DNA from: Pandoraea norimbergensis
GTDB taxonomy: Bacteria > Pseudomonadota > Gammaproteobacteria > Burkholderiales > Burkholderiaceae
Assembly (NCBI RefSeq): GCF_001465545.3
Contig: NZ_CP013480.3
Span: 744,001 to 808,000, forward strand
Reading direction: 5' to 3'
DNA: 64,000 nucleotides
The notes beneath the pieces are model-generated. The model was not told where the DNA came from. It worked only from the letters and a program-made list of their open reading frames with translations, and did not search any database. This document shows positions 7,737 through 15,821 of the stretch, in pieces. Made by a program: the position numbers and the translations under genes. Position 1 is the first letter of the stretch; every line of letters starts with the position of its first letter.

Positions 7737-8903
7737 ATGACGCAGGACACCTATTTCGCGAAGGCACTGACCGACTGGCGGCATGCGTTCCATCGTCTCC
7801 CTGAGACGGGTTTCGAAGAACTCAGAACGTCGCAAACGGTGGCCACGATTCTGGAAAGCTTCGGGCTGGACGTGCAGCGCGGCATCGGCGGCACGGGTGT
7901 CGTGGCGAGTCTCACGGTAGGCGATGGGCCGGGGGCCATCGGCATTCGCGCGGATATGGACGCGTTGCTCATCACTGAGCAGGCGCCCGGGCGTGATCAC
8001 GCGTCGCAGGTGGCGGGCAAGATGCACGCTTGCGGACACGACGGCCATATGTCGATGGTGCTGGGTGCCGCGAAGTTGCTATGTGAATCGCGTGACTTCA
8101 ACGGCACGGTGCGCTTTATTTTTCAGCCGGCCGAGGAACATGGCCGTGGCGCGAAGGCCATGATTGCCGACGGGCTGCTGACGCGCTTTCCCATCGATGC
8201 GATTTACGGGGTTCACAACATGCCGGGTATCCCGGCGGGGCAGATCGCCACGCGCGTGGGCGGCATCATGGCGAGTGAAGACAACTTCGTCATCCGGATT
8301 CGCGGCAAGGGCACTCACGCAGCGCGGCCGCACATGGGGATCGATCCGCTGGTGATCGGCGCTGAGATCGTGGTGGCGCTGCAAACGGTGGTGTCGCGTA
8401 GCGTGGACCCGGGCGAGTCGGCGGTGGTGTCGTGTACGGAATTCACTACCGACGGCATTCGCAATGCGATTCCGACGAACGTCGTGATCAAGGGCGACAC
8501 ACGCAGCTACACGCCCGACGTGCAGCGTTTGTTGGAGACTCGCATGCGTGACATCTGCATGGGGATCTGTGCGATGCACGGTGCGCAGTGCGAGTTCGAG
8601 TACACGCACGAGTTTGCGCCGACGATGAACTGGGACGCGAACACTGGCGTTGCGGTGCGCGCCGCGCGCGCGGTGGCGGGCGACGCGATGGTCGAGGCGA
8701 ACATCGCGCCCGTGATGGCGGCGGAAGACTTCGGGGTGTTCCTGCAACATCTGCCGGGCAACTTCGCGTTCATTGGCAACGGCACACGCGATGAACCCGG
8801 CGCGATACCGCTACACAACGCCTGCTACGACTTCAACGACGCGATTCTGCCGCTAGGGGCGAAATATTTCGCGCAGATTGTGCGGGAGAGTTTGCCGCGT
8901 TGA
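7737..8903 (+). CDS. M20 aminoacylase/amidohydrolase (hippurate-hydrolase-like)
   Basis: A 388-residue M20D-family metal-dependent amidohydrolase. The metal cluster includes C99, H101 (HACGHDGH), the E133-E134 pair in QPAEEHGRG, and a further histidine in YGVHNMPG. It has the usual inserted dimerisation domain (GKGTHAARPH). Family members hydrolyse N-acyl amino acids, including N-benzoyl, N-acetyl and auxin conjugates. It is the third gene of the diaminopropionate operon and probably deacylates a related conjugate. Its last 71 bases overlap the 3' end of the convergent GntR gene. Confidence 0.9.
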   Translation: MTQDTYFAKALTDWRHAFHRLPETGFEELRTSQTVATILESFGLDVQRGIGGTGVVASLTVGDGPGAIGIRADMDALLITEQAPGRDHASQVAGKMHACGHDGHMSMVLGAAKLLCESRDFNGTVRFIFQPAEEHGRGAKAMIADGLLTRFPIDAIYGVHNMPGIPAGQIATRVGGIMASEDNFVIRIRGKGTHAARPHMGIDPLVIGAEIVVALQTVVSRSVDPGESAVVSCTEFTTDGIRNAIPTNVVIKGDTRSYTPDVQRLLETRMRDICMGICAMHGAQCEFEYTHEFAPTMNWDANTGVAVRAARAVAGDAMVEANIAPVMAAEDFGVFLQHLPGNFAFIGNGTRDEPGAIPLHNACYDFNDAILPLGAKYFAQIVRESLPR

Positions 8904-9621
8904 TCACGGCGTCCGGTAGTTCTCGCACCGCTTCGAGCGTCTTGCGGATGTGGGCGGCGAGGTATTCGGACGCCTTGGCAGCATCGCGTGCGAGACACGC
9001 ATCGAAGATCGCCTGATGTTCTTCATGCACGTCGCGCGGCACGGGCTGGTGCGTGATGGACAGGCGGCGGTAGCGCTCGGACTGCCGGTACAGAATCGAG
9101 AGAAAGTGATGCAGCCAGCGTGACGGACACGCGGCGATCAGCACTTCATGGAACGCGCGATTGCGTTCTTCCCATTGCGCGAAGGCCTCTGCGCCGGTAC
9201 TTCCGCCCACTGCACCACTTGCCAATCGTTCTTCTGCCAGCGTGAGCAGGTGAAACGCACTTGTCAGATTGGCTTCCCACGTGTCGTCGCCCAGCGTGAT
9301 GGACTGGCGCAATGCCTCCGTCTCCAACTGCACGCGAGTCTCGGTGATGTCGATGAAGTCGGCTAGCGAGATCGGCGTCACTCGAAACCCCCGATGCCCT
9401 TGTTGCACCACGAGCGCATCGGCGACCAGCAGCGCCAGCGCTTCGCGCAGGGTGCCCGCGCCCACCGCATACCGATCCTTCAGATGCTCGACCCGCAGCT
9501 TCTCGCCCGGCATCAGCACACCGTCGACGATGTCGCTGCGCAGGCGCAGGTAAGCGCTTTGCGCGAGTGTGGCGTCGGCGGTTTGGGTGGGCGAGGTGGC
9601 GGACGTGGCGTTACTAAGCAT
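8833..9621 (-). CDS. GntR-family regulator (FadR/FCD subfamily)
   Basis: A 262-residue regulator. The N-terminal winged helix (about residues 20-85) contains LRVEHLKDRYAVGAGTLREAL, and the C-terminal FCD ligand domain (about 90-235) carries acidic and histidine residues such as FHEVLIAA and HEEHQAIFDACLARD. FCD regulators respond to small carboxylates. The gene is divergent from the aldehyde dehydrogenase at 9825 and convergent with the amidohydrolase, with a 71-bp 3' overlap that falls in a probably unstructured tail. Palindromes in the intergenic region are candidate operators. The dehydrogenase is the most likely target. Confidence 0.9.
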   Translation of the reverse strand: MLSNATSATSPTQTADATLAQSAYLRLRSDIVDGVLMPGEKLRVEHLKDRYAVGAGTLREALALLVADALVVQQGHRGFRVTPISLADFIDITETRVQLETEALRQSITLGDDTWEANLTSAFHLLTLAEERLASGAVGGSTGAEAFAQWEERNRAFHEVLIAACPSRWLHHFLSILYRQSERYRRLSITHQPVPRDVHEEHQAIFDACLARDAAKASEYLAAHIRKTLEAVRELPDAVINAANSPAQSARNISPLAAESRR

Positions 9622-9682
9622 GGGGCTGTCGGTGATCGCGGGTTTGATCGAGTTTCGCGATTATAGGCAGTTTGATGAAAAT

Positions 9683-9726
9683 TGTCGCAAAACGACAGAA
9701 TAATCGAGATAAATAAAAATTCTCGA
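9683..9726. promoter_or_regulatory. pair of inverted repeats in the GntR/aldehyde dehydrogenase divergent region
   Basis: Two perfect inverted repeats lie side by side: TGTCG-N5-CGACA at 9683-9697, and TCGAGA (9704-9709) with TCTCGA (9721-9726), separated by 11 bp. FCD-type GntR proteins bind short palindromes, so the first is the better operator candidate. The second lies immediately upstream of a TTGACG -35-like hexamer. Confidence 0.4.
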
Positions 9727-9733
9727 GAAAATA

Positions 9734-9763
9734 TTGACGAGGGTCCGAGGTGCGATTTATCGT
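9734..9763 (+). promoter_or_regulatory. candidate sigma-70 promoter for the aldehyde dehydrogenase
   Basis: TTGACG at 9734-9739 is followed after 18 bp by TATCGT at 9758-9763, about 60 bp before the dehydrogenase start. The -10 box is weak, so the assignment is tentative. Its position next to the palindromes makes regulation by the divergent GntR protein plausible. Confidence 0.3.
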
Positions 9764-9824
9764 GTGGCCATGTCGCATCGGCACGTCCGATGGCGGTCAT
9801 TCCCAGATAAATCGAGAGCGAGAC

Positions 9825-11279
9825 ATGAAAGACTTTCAGAACTTCATCAACGGCGAGTGGGTGTCGAGCGCCCGCACGTTCGAGAACCGCAACCCGGTGG
9901 ACAACAGCCTGATCGGCCGGGTGCATGAGGCCGGCCGTACGGAGGTAGACGCCGCCGTGCGTGCGGCGCGCGCCGCGCTGCAAGGCCCGTGGGGAAAGAT
10001 GACGGTGGCCCAGCGGGTGGAACTGCTGCACGGCGTGGCGGACGGAATCAACCGCCGTTTCGACGACTTTCTGGCCGCTGAAATTGCGGATACGGGCAAG
10101 CCGCACGGTCTGGCGAGCCATCTGGACATTCCGCGCGGCGCCGCGAACTTCAAGGTGTTCGCGGACATGATCAAGAACGTGCCGACGGAGTCGTTCGCGA
10201 TGGTGACGCCGGATGGCGGCAACGCGCTGAACTATGGCGTGCGCACACCGCGCGGCGTGATCGCGGTGGTGTGTCCGTGGAATCTGCCGCTGCTGTTGAT
10301 GACGTGGAAGGTTGGCCCGGCGCTGGCCTTCGGCAACACGGTAGTGGTGAAGCCGTCGGAGGAAACGCCCGCGACGGCCACGCTGCTGGGCGAAGTGATG
10401 AACGAAGTCGGGGTGCCGGCGGGGGTCTACAACGTGGTGCACGGCTTTGGTCCGGAGTCGGCAGGGGCATTCCTGACGGAGCATCCGGGAGTGAATGGCA
10501 TCACCTTCACGGGCGAAACTCGTACGGGCGAAGCGATTATGAAGGCCGCGGCGAATGGCGTGCGTCCGGTGTCGTTCGAACTGGGCGGCAAGAATCCGGG
10601 CATTGTGTTTGCCGACGCGGACTTCGATAAGGCGGTGGCGGGTATCACGCGCTCAAGCTTCGACAACAGCGGACAGGTCTGTCTGGGGACGGAACGCGTC
10701 TACGTGCAGCGGCCGATTTTCGATCGCTTCGTGGCCGCGCTGAAGGAACGTGCGGAATCGCTGAAGATCGGTGATCCGTACGCGGAAGGGACTAATTTCG
10801 GCCCGCTCGTCTCGCAGGTGCATCGCGAGAAGGTGTTGTCCTACTATGCGAAAGCCCGCGAGGAAGGCGCGACGGTGGTGACCGGTGGCGGCGTGCCCGA
10901 TATGCCCGCTGCAATGAAAGACGGCGCTTGGGTGCAGCCCACGATCTGGACCGGACTGCCCGAAACTGCCTCAGTGATCCGCGAAGAAATCTTCGGACCG
11001 TGCTGCCATATCGCACCGTTCGATACGGAAGACGAAGTCGTCGCGATGGCGAACGCGACACCTTACGGCCTTGCTGCCACGGTCTGGACGACGGACGTCA
11101 GCCGGGCGCATCGCATGGGCGCTGCGCTGGAAGTGGGCGTGTGCTGGATCAATGCATGGTTCCTGCGTGACCTCCGCACCGCCTTCGGTGGCGCGAAACA
11201 ATCCGGCATCGGACGCGAAGGCGGCGTGCACTCGCTTGAGTTCTACACCGAACTTCGGAATGTCTGTGTGAAGCTTTGA
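9825..11279 (+). CDS. aldehyde dehydrogenase, 2-aminomuconate/2-hydroxymuconate-6-semialdehyde type
   Basis: A 484-residue NAD-dependent aldehyde dehydrogenase. Catalytic residues are present: N153 (CPWNLP), E252 (FELGGKNPG) and C286 (SGQVCLGTE). The C-terminal segment with GVCWINAWFLRDLRTAFGG and GVHSLEFYTELRN is characteristic of the AmnC/NbaE/DmpC group, which oxidises ring-cleavage semialdehydes to dicarboxylates. The ATG at 9825 is preferred over a GTG 25 codons upstream. No ring-cleavage enzyme is adjacent. The nearest ones are at 22.4 kb and 44.9 kb, the latter next to RidA-like and ACMSD-like genes. The physiological aldehyde is therefore open. Confidence 0.88.
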   Translation: MKDFQNFINGEWVSSARTFENRNPVDNSLIGRVHEAGRTEVDAAVRAARAALQGPWGKMTVAQRVELLHGVADGINRRFDDFLAAEIADTGKPHGLASHLDIPRGAANFKVFADMIKNVPTESFAMVTPDGGNALNYGVRTPRGVIAVVCPWNLPLLLMTWKVGPALAFGNTVVVKPSEETPATATLLGEVMNEVGVPAGVYNVVHGFGPESAGAFLTEHPGVNGITFTGETRTGEAIMKAAANGVRPVSFELGGKNPGIVFADADFDKAVAGITRSSFDNSGQVCLGTERVYVQRPIFDRFVAALKERAESLKIGDPYAEGTNFGPLVSQVHREKVLSYYAKAREEGATVVTGGGVPDMPAAMKDGAWVQPTIWTGLPETASVIREEIFGPCCHIAPFDTEDEVVAMANATPYGLAATVWTTDVSRAHRMGAALEVGVCWINAWFLRDLRTAFGGAKQSGIGREGGVHSLEFYTELRNVCVKL

Positions 11280-11630
11280 TTTACCGTAGTTTGTGAATGG
11301 CTCACACCGCGTCGGTCTGTTCCGGCGCGGACCTGCTATCCACTCCTGTGGTCGGCCGCCGGCACGCCACCCGTTTTCGTCGCTCCACGTAATTCGCTTT
11401 GGAAAACGGGTAGCGCACCGACGGCTCGTCATCCACCACCTTTTCGTCGCAACCCATCCCTACGTCTCGCCACCCAGGCATCGCTTCCCGCCCCGCAGGC
11501 TCGCGCTCCCGGTCGGTCGTCGCCACATCCGACCATTTGCGTCACTTCGCATCAGCAAATGCTCGGATGCGCCGCCGACTCGTTTCCACTCCCACGATTC
11601 GTTGCAACCCTTGGTGCACTTGCCTTATTC
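11280..11630. other. 351-bp stretch without a recognisable gene
   Basis: This is the intergenic space between the 3' ends of the convergent aldehyde dehydrogenase and aminotransferase. It is unusually C-rich on the + strand. Open frames here show no recognisable family or good ribosome site. A weak CCGCG/CGCGG inverted repeat at 11307-11330 could act in termination. I see nothing else. Confidence 0.5.
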
Positions 11631-12830
11631 CTACTTCTCCCCCACGGCTTGCATCGCCCGCTGCAAACGCTTTACCCCTTCTTCGATGGCATCCACACCC
11701 GGTGCCGCGAACGACAAACGCAACGACGCCGCATCGGCATCTTCTGCGTAGAACGCCGTGCCCGGGACGAACAACACTTTCTCTGCGATGGCATGGGGCA
11801 ACAACTCGCTCGTCTTTACCGCCGCCAGTCGCGCCCACACGAACATCCCACCCTCCGGTGCATGGAACTGGATCTCGTCACCCAACAACGTCCCCAGCGC
11901 CTCGCACATCGCATCACACTTGCGCTTGTACGCCAGCTTGATGCTCGGCAAATGCCGCTCTAGTGCACCGTCGGCCAAATACTCCGCCGCTACCGCCTGC
12001 GTCCACGGCACGCTGCACAGATCCACCGTCTGCTTCGCCACCACACATCGCCGCGCAATCTCCGGCGGCGCTATCGTCCAACCCACCCGCAACCCCGGTG
12101 CCACGATTTTCGACAAGCTCGAAAAGTGCACCAGCCATTCGCGTGAACCCGGCACCTCGTCCGTCAGTTCCAACAACGTGGGGAGTGCCTCGCCCGCAAA
12201 CCGCAAATCACCATACGGATCGTCCTCGACCACGATGAAGCGATATTCCGCCGCCAGCTTCAACAACGCCACACGCCGTTCGCGCGAAAGCGTCGCGCCC
12301 GTGGGGTTGGCAAACGTGGGCACGGTGTACAGCAGCTTCGGCGTGGCAATCTTTCCGTCACGCAGTAGCGCTTCGAGATAGTCGACGTCCAGACCCTGTG
12401 CATCGACCGGCACGGTCACGACCTGCGCCTGCTGAAGCCGCAACGCCTGCAATGTCGCCGGATACGCCGGCTGCTCGGTCACCACCACATCACCCGGCGC
12501 TACCAGTACGCGCAGCAGCAAATCCAGCCCTTGCTGCGAACCGGTTGTGACCAACAACTCGTCGCTCGCGCAACGCGCACCACGCGTCGCCATCAACGCG
12601 ATGATCTGGGTCTTGAGTTCGGCCAAACCGTCGGTCGGTCCATATTGCAGGCAACGCGTCGGCTGCGCGAAGGCACGCGCCTGCGCTGCCGCCAACCCTT
12701 CGACGTCGAACAGATCGCTGGCCGGATAGCCGCCCGCGAAGGAAATCATGCCCGGCTCGGACAAGTACTTGAACAGCTCGCGAATGGGCGAGCCCGCCGG
12801 ATTGGCAAACGGAGAAGTGAAGGCGTACAT
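11631..12830 (-). CDS. PLP-dependent aminotransferase, probably 2-aminoadipate transaminase
   Basis: A 399-residue fold-type I aminotransferase of the MocR/LysN-like class I/II group, without an N-terminal HTH. Key residues are N175 (NPTG), D204 and Y206 (EDDPYGDL), and the PLP lysine K241 in SSLSKIVAPGLRVGW. Family members include 2-aminoadipate and branched-chain/aromatic transaminases. The two genes upstream on the same strand encode 2-aminoadipate-semialdehyde dehydrogenase (AmaB) and 2-oxoadipate dioxygenase (HglS). The missing step between those enzymes is exactly 2-aminoadipate to 2-oxoadipate, so that role is a strong inference. The 183-bp gap to amaB may hold its own promoter. Confidence 0.85.
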   Translation of the reverse strand: MYAFTSPFANPAGSPIRELFKYLSEPGMISFAGGYPASDLFDVEGLAAAQARAFAQPTRCLQYGPTDGLAELKTQIIALMATRGARCASDELLVTTGSQQGLDLLLRVLVAPGDVVVTEQPAYPATLQALRLQQAQVVTVPVDAQGLDVDYLEALLRDGKIATPKLLYTVPTFANPTGATLSRERRVALLKLAAEYRFIVVEDDPYGDLRFAGEALPTLLELTDEVPGSREWLVHFSSLSKIVAPGLRVGWTIAPPEIARRCVVAKQTVDLCSVPWTQAVAAEYLADGALERHLPSIKLAYKRKCDAMCEALGTLLGDEIQFHAPEGGMFVWARLAAVKTSELLPHAIAEKVLFVPGTAFYAEDADAASLRLSFAAPGVDAIEEGVKRLQRAMQAVGEK

Positions 12831-12960
12831 GTGGGCCTCGCTATCGAAAGCGTGGGGAGCGTGGCGCGTGCAGAACGCGTGACGCGAGAATGGGATTCGG
12901 GAGGTGGCAAACGCTACCCGCCAACAGCGGCGGGCAGGCGCTTACAAGATTCGCGGTGCA

Positions 12961-12996
12961 CCCGGCAGATGGCTCGTGCGAGTCCATGGTGCCGGG
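12961..12996 (-). terminator. candidate stem-loop downstream of amaB
   Basis: CCCGGCA (12961-12967) pairs with TGCCGGG (12990-12996) around a 22-base loop that itself contains a small GCTCG/CGAGt stem. It lies about 18 bp past the amaB stop. There is no clear U-tract, so it may be only a processing or Rho-associated structure. Confidence 0.25.
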
Positions 12997-13013
12997 CGAG
13001 CCTTAATGCGATA

Positions 13014-14513
13014 TCACTCGATCGAGAAGTCGATGCCTTGCGCGAGCGGCAGGGCGGAAGAGTAGTTGACGGTGTTGGTGGCACGGCGCATGTAACCCTT
13101 CCATGCATCGGAACCCGACTCGCGACCGCCGCCGGTTTCTTTCTCGCCACCGAACGCGCCGCCAATTTCTGCGCCGCTCGGGCCAATGTTGACGTTGGCA
13201 ATGCCGCAATCGCTACCCGCCGACGACGTGAAGCGCTCAGCCTCGCGCAAGTCGGTCGTGAACACGCACGACGACAAACCATGCGACGACGCATTGTTGC
13301 CATCGATGGCTTCGTTGAAATCGCTGTACTTGAGCACGTACAGAATCGGCGCGAAGGTTTCGGTCAGCACGACGTCGGTCTGCGACGACATCTCGACGAT
13401 GGCCGGTTTCACGTAGAAGCCCTTGTCGGCACCCGCCACGGCATGACGCTCGCCGCCAGTCACCTTGCCACCCTGCGCACGTGCCATGTCGAGCGCGCCC
13501 TGCATGCGCTGGAAAGCACCTTCGTCAATCAGCGGGCCCATCAGCGTGCCACGCTCGAGCGGGTTGCCAATCGACACCTTGCCGTACAGGCTCTTCAGGC
13601 GATCGACGGTCTTGTCGTACACGCTCTCATGCACGAACAGACGGCGCAGCGTGGTGCAACGCTGACCTGCCGTACCCACGGCGGAGAAGACGATGCCGCG
13701 CAAGGCCAATTCCATATCGGCGCTGCCGGTCACGATGCCAGCGTTGTTGCCGCCCAGTTCGAGAATCGAACGGCCGAAGCGGCGTGCGACTTCTACGCCG
13801 ACCTTGCGGCCCATCTCAGTGCTGCCGGTCGCGCTCACGATGGCGGAACGCGGATCGGCCACGAGCGCTTCACCCACGTCGCGACCGCCGATGATCAGTG
13901 CGGTCAAGCCTTCCGGGGCGTCGCCGAACTCGGCAATGACTTCTTCCATCAACTTGTTGACGGCCAGCGCGGTCAACGGGGTCTTCTCCGACGGCTTCCA
14001 CACGACGGCATTGCCGCACACGAGGGCCAGCGCAGCATTCCACGACCACACGGCCACAGGGAAGTTGAAGGCGGAAATGACGGTGCACACGCCCAGCGGA
14101 TGCCACGTTTCAGCCATGCGGTGGCCCGGACGCTCGGAAGCGATGGTCAGACCGTACAACTGACGCGACAGGCCGACGGCGAAGTCGCAGATGTCGATCA
14201 TTTCCTGCACTTCGCCCAGACCCTCTTGCAGGATCTTGCCCGCTTCGAGCGTGACCAGCGCGCCAAGCGCCTGCTTGCGCTCGCGCAGCTTTTCGCCGAG
14301 CAGACGGACCAGTTCGCCGCGGCGCGGGGCCGGTACGTTGCGCCAGGCGGTGAATGCGGTATGGGCGCGGGCGAGCGCGGCTTGCGCGTCACTCACGCTG
14401 GCGCTGGCCACGCGACCGATGAGGGCGCCGTCGATCGGCGAATGCACGGCGATGTCGCCGGTCTCGGCCAGCTTGGCAATACCCAGTTCGTTGAGGATGG
14501 AGGTGGCGTTCAC
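13014..14513 (-). CDS. amaB: L-2-aminoadipate-6-semialdehyde dehydrogenase
   Basis: A 499-residue ALDH7-type dehydrogenase. With a GTG start at 14511-14513 (AGGGA ribosome site upstream; a TTG 12 codons earlier has none) the catalytic residues are N150 (SAFNFP), E252 (LELGGNNAG) and C286 (GTAGQRCTT). The C-terminus has the ALDH7 hallmark IGGAFGGEKETGGGRESGSDAWK. ALDH7/AmaB (also called antiquitin or pcd) oxidises aminoadipate semialdehyde, formed from piperideine-6-carboxylate, to 2-aminoadipate in lysine and pipecolate catabolism. It lies between the candidate aminoadipate transaminase and HglS, completing three consecutive steps. Confidence in the function is high. Confidence 0.93.
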   Translation of the reverse strand: MNATSILNELGIAKLAETGDIAVHSPIDGALIGRVASASVSDAQAALARAHTAFTAWRNVPAPRRGELVRLLGEKLRERKQALGALVTLEAGKILQEGLGEVQEMIDICDFAVGLSRQLYGLTIASERPGHRMAETWHPLGVCTVISAFNFPVAVWSWNAALALVCGNAVVWKPSEKTPLTALAVNKLMEEVIAEFGDAPEGLTALIIGGRDVGEALVADPRSAIVSATGSTEMGRKVGVEVARRFGRSILELGGNNAGIVTGSADMELALRGIVFSAVGTAGQRCTTLRRLFVHESVYDKTVDRLKSLYGKVSIGNPLERGTLMGPLIDEGAFQRMQGALDMARAQGGKVTGGERHAVAGADKGFYVKPAIVEMSSQTDVVLTETFAPILYVLKYSDFNEAIDGNNASSHGLSSCVFTTDLREAERFTSSAGSDCGIANVNIGPSGAEIGGAFGGEKETGGGRESGSDAWKGYMRRATNTVNYSSALPLAQGIDFSIE

Positions 14514-14615
14514 GTTGAGATCCCTATGTAATCCGGTGGTAGCAGGCAATGGACGCGGCGGGCGTCAGACGGGCTTATTGTGCGCCCGTCGCGACGCGTA
14601 TGCCGCGCCGCACGG

Positions 14616-15641
14616 TCATTTGGCGTTGGCGGTCATCTTGAAGATGCCCTGCGCATTCCCCGCGTCGAAACGCAGGTCGATCTTCCAGCAATGCTTGGTG
14701 TTGTCGTACTCACGACGACGGGTGATGAATTCGTAGAACGAGCCCGGCACGTCGCGCGTGACGATCTCGCCGTTGGCCGCACGGAATTCGCGGCGCACTA
14801 CGTCGGCACGATACGCCGTCTGGAACACTCGGCCCGAGCGCGAACGCTCGACTTCCGGCTTCATCGGACGGCCCTTCGCCTTTTCAGCATCGGACAGCGC
14901 GAAGACGTCGTCGACACGGTCGGTCGCATGGTTGAAGGCGTTGCCCTCGGTGGCAATCCACGCCATCTCGGCCGACTCGGCCAGCAACGCATCGTAATCG
15001 GCCTCGCCCGGCACGTCATGCTGACGCGCAAACGCGCCCACGATGACGGGCAGCAAGGCTTGCGCCGTTTCGAGCGGCAGGGTGCCGTCGCGTTCCAATT
15101 CCCACAGTTGGCCGACGGCGGCCGGCGTCAGCGGGTCTTTCGACGTGCCCACGACGTTCGAGACGGCTTGCTGGAACCCCTCGGAGAAACGCTCAGGGTG
15201 CAACTCGCTTACGAAGAACTGCGAAATCTCTTCGGGTGCATCTTCATGGGCGTAGGCGCGGCCGGTCATGCCCAGCCGGTCCAGCGGGTAACGGCCGTTC
15301 GGGCGGAAGCCGAGCGGACGCAGAATTCGCGTGAATGCGGCTTCGCCCGGCGGCAACGCGCCATTGCTGGCCCAACGCACGGTGCGCAACGCGCCATGGT
15401 CGAGATAGACGCTGCCGCCATTGCCGATGGTTTCTTCGGTGTAGGTGCGGCCGTTTTGCGAGCGCGCCAGCAAGCCCTCGAACAAGGCCATGTTCATGGC
15501 CTGCGCCAGTTCGGCACGGGTGACCTGACCCGGCTCGTACACCGCCAGAATCGACGGCGAGTTGAGCGTGGCGAAAAGCGCGTCGGTACGCGCTTCTCCC
15601 AGCAGGGAAACCAGCAACGACTGCACATTGGCATTGCGCAT
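14616..15641 (-). CDS. hglS: 2-oxoadipate dioxygenase/decarboxylase (DUF1338, HglS family)
   Basis: A 341-residue DUF1338 protein. This VOC-like iron enzyme family turns 2-oxoadipate into D-2-hydroxyglutarate with loss of CO2. The expected iron ligands are visible: H82 (DHGALRTV), H238 (FNHATDRV) and E304 (FYEFITRR). The ATG at 15639-15641 fits the start of conserved sequence; a longer open frame upstream lacks family features and enters the divergent promoter. It is probably the first gene of a leftward set with amaB and the aminotransferase. It is shorter than the roughly 460-residue Pseudomonas HglS, as in many other DUF1338 members. Confidence 0.88.
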   Translation of the reverse strand: MRNANVQSLLVSLLGEARTDALFATLNSPSILAVYEPGQVTRAELAQAMNMALFEGLLARSQNGRTYTEETIGNGGSVYLDHGALRTVRWASNGALPPGEAAFTRILRPLGFRPNGRYPLDRLGMTGRAYAHEDAPEEISQFFVSELHPERFSEGFQQAVSNVVGTSKDPLTPAAVGQLWELERDGTLPLETAQALLPVIVGAFARQHDVPGEADYDALLAESAEMAWIATEGNAFNHATDRVDDVFALSDAEKAKGRPMKPEVERSRSGRVFQTAYRADVVRREFRAANGEIVTRDVPGSFYEFITRRREYDNTKHCWKIDLRFDAGNAQGIFKMTANAK

Positions 15642-15722
15642 CGGAATGTCTCGCAGGGTGGGGCGCTGTCGCTTTTTTGATGTCAGGCAACGCCGCAGGG
15701 TGTCGGGGCAGGCGCGTGGGAG

Positions 15723-15793
15723 TGTCACCTCGCGCCTTCTTGCAGTGACAGCATTATTGAAAGGGATGACACGCGCGTAAAGCGAGATAAAAT
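15723..15793. promoter_or_regulatory. hglS/LysR divergent control region with an inverted repeat
   Basis: TGTCAC (15723-15728) and GTGACA (15745-15750) are a perfect inverted repeat, and another ATGACA follows at 15766-15771. That last hexamer and TAAAAT at 15788-15793 could be the -35 and -10 of the LysR gene (16-bp spacer). The repeat lies 82 bp upstream of the hglS start codon, a reasonable place for LysR control. The motif is not a textbook LysR box, so confidence is low. Confidence 0.3.
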
Positions 15794-15821
15794 TGCCACT
15801 TGATGCGTTTTTGGAATCAAC

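Noticed and set aside
12531..14531. 666-codon open frame on the + strand
   Set aside because: It lies antisense to amaB and part of the aminotransferase, both clear conserved enzymes on the other strand. Its translation is Arg/His-rich with no family motif, as expected for a GC-rich shadow frame.
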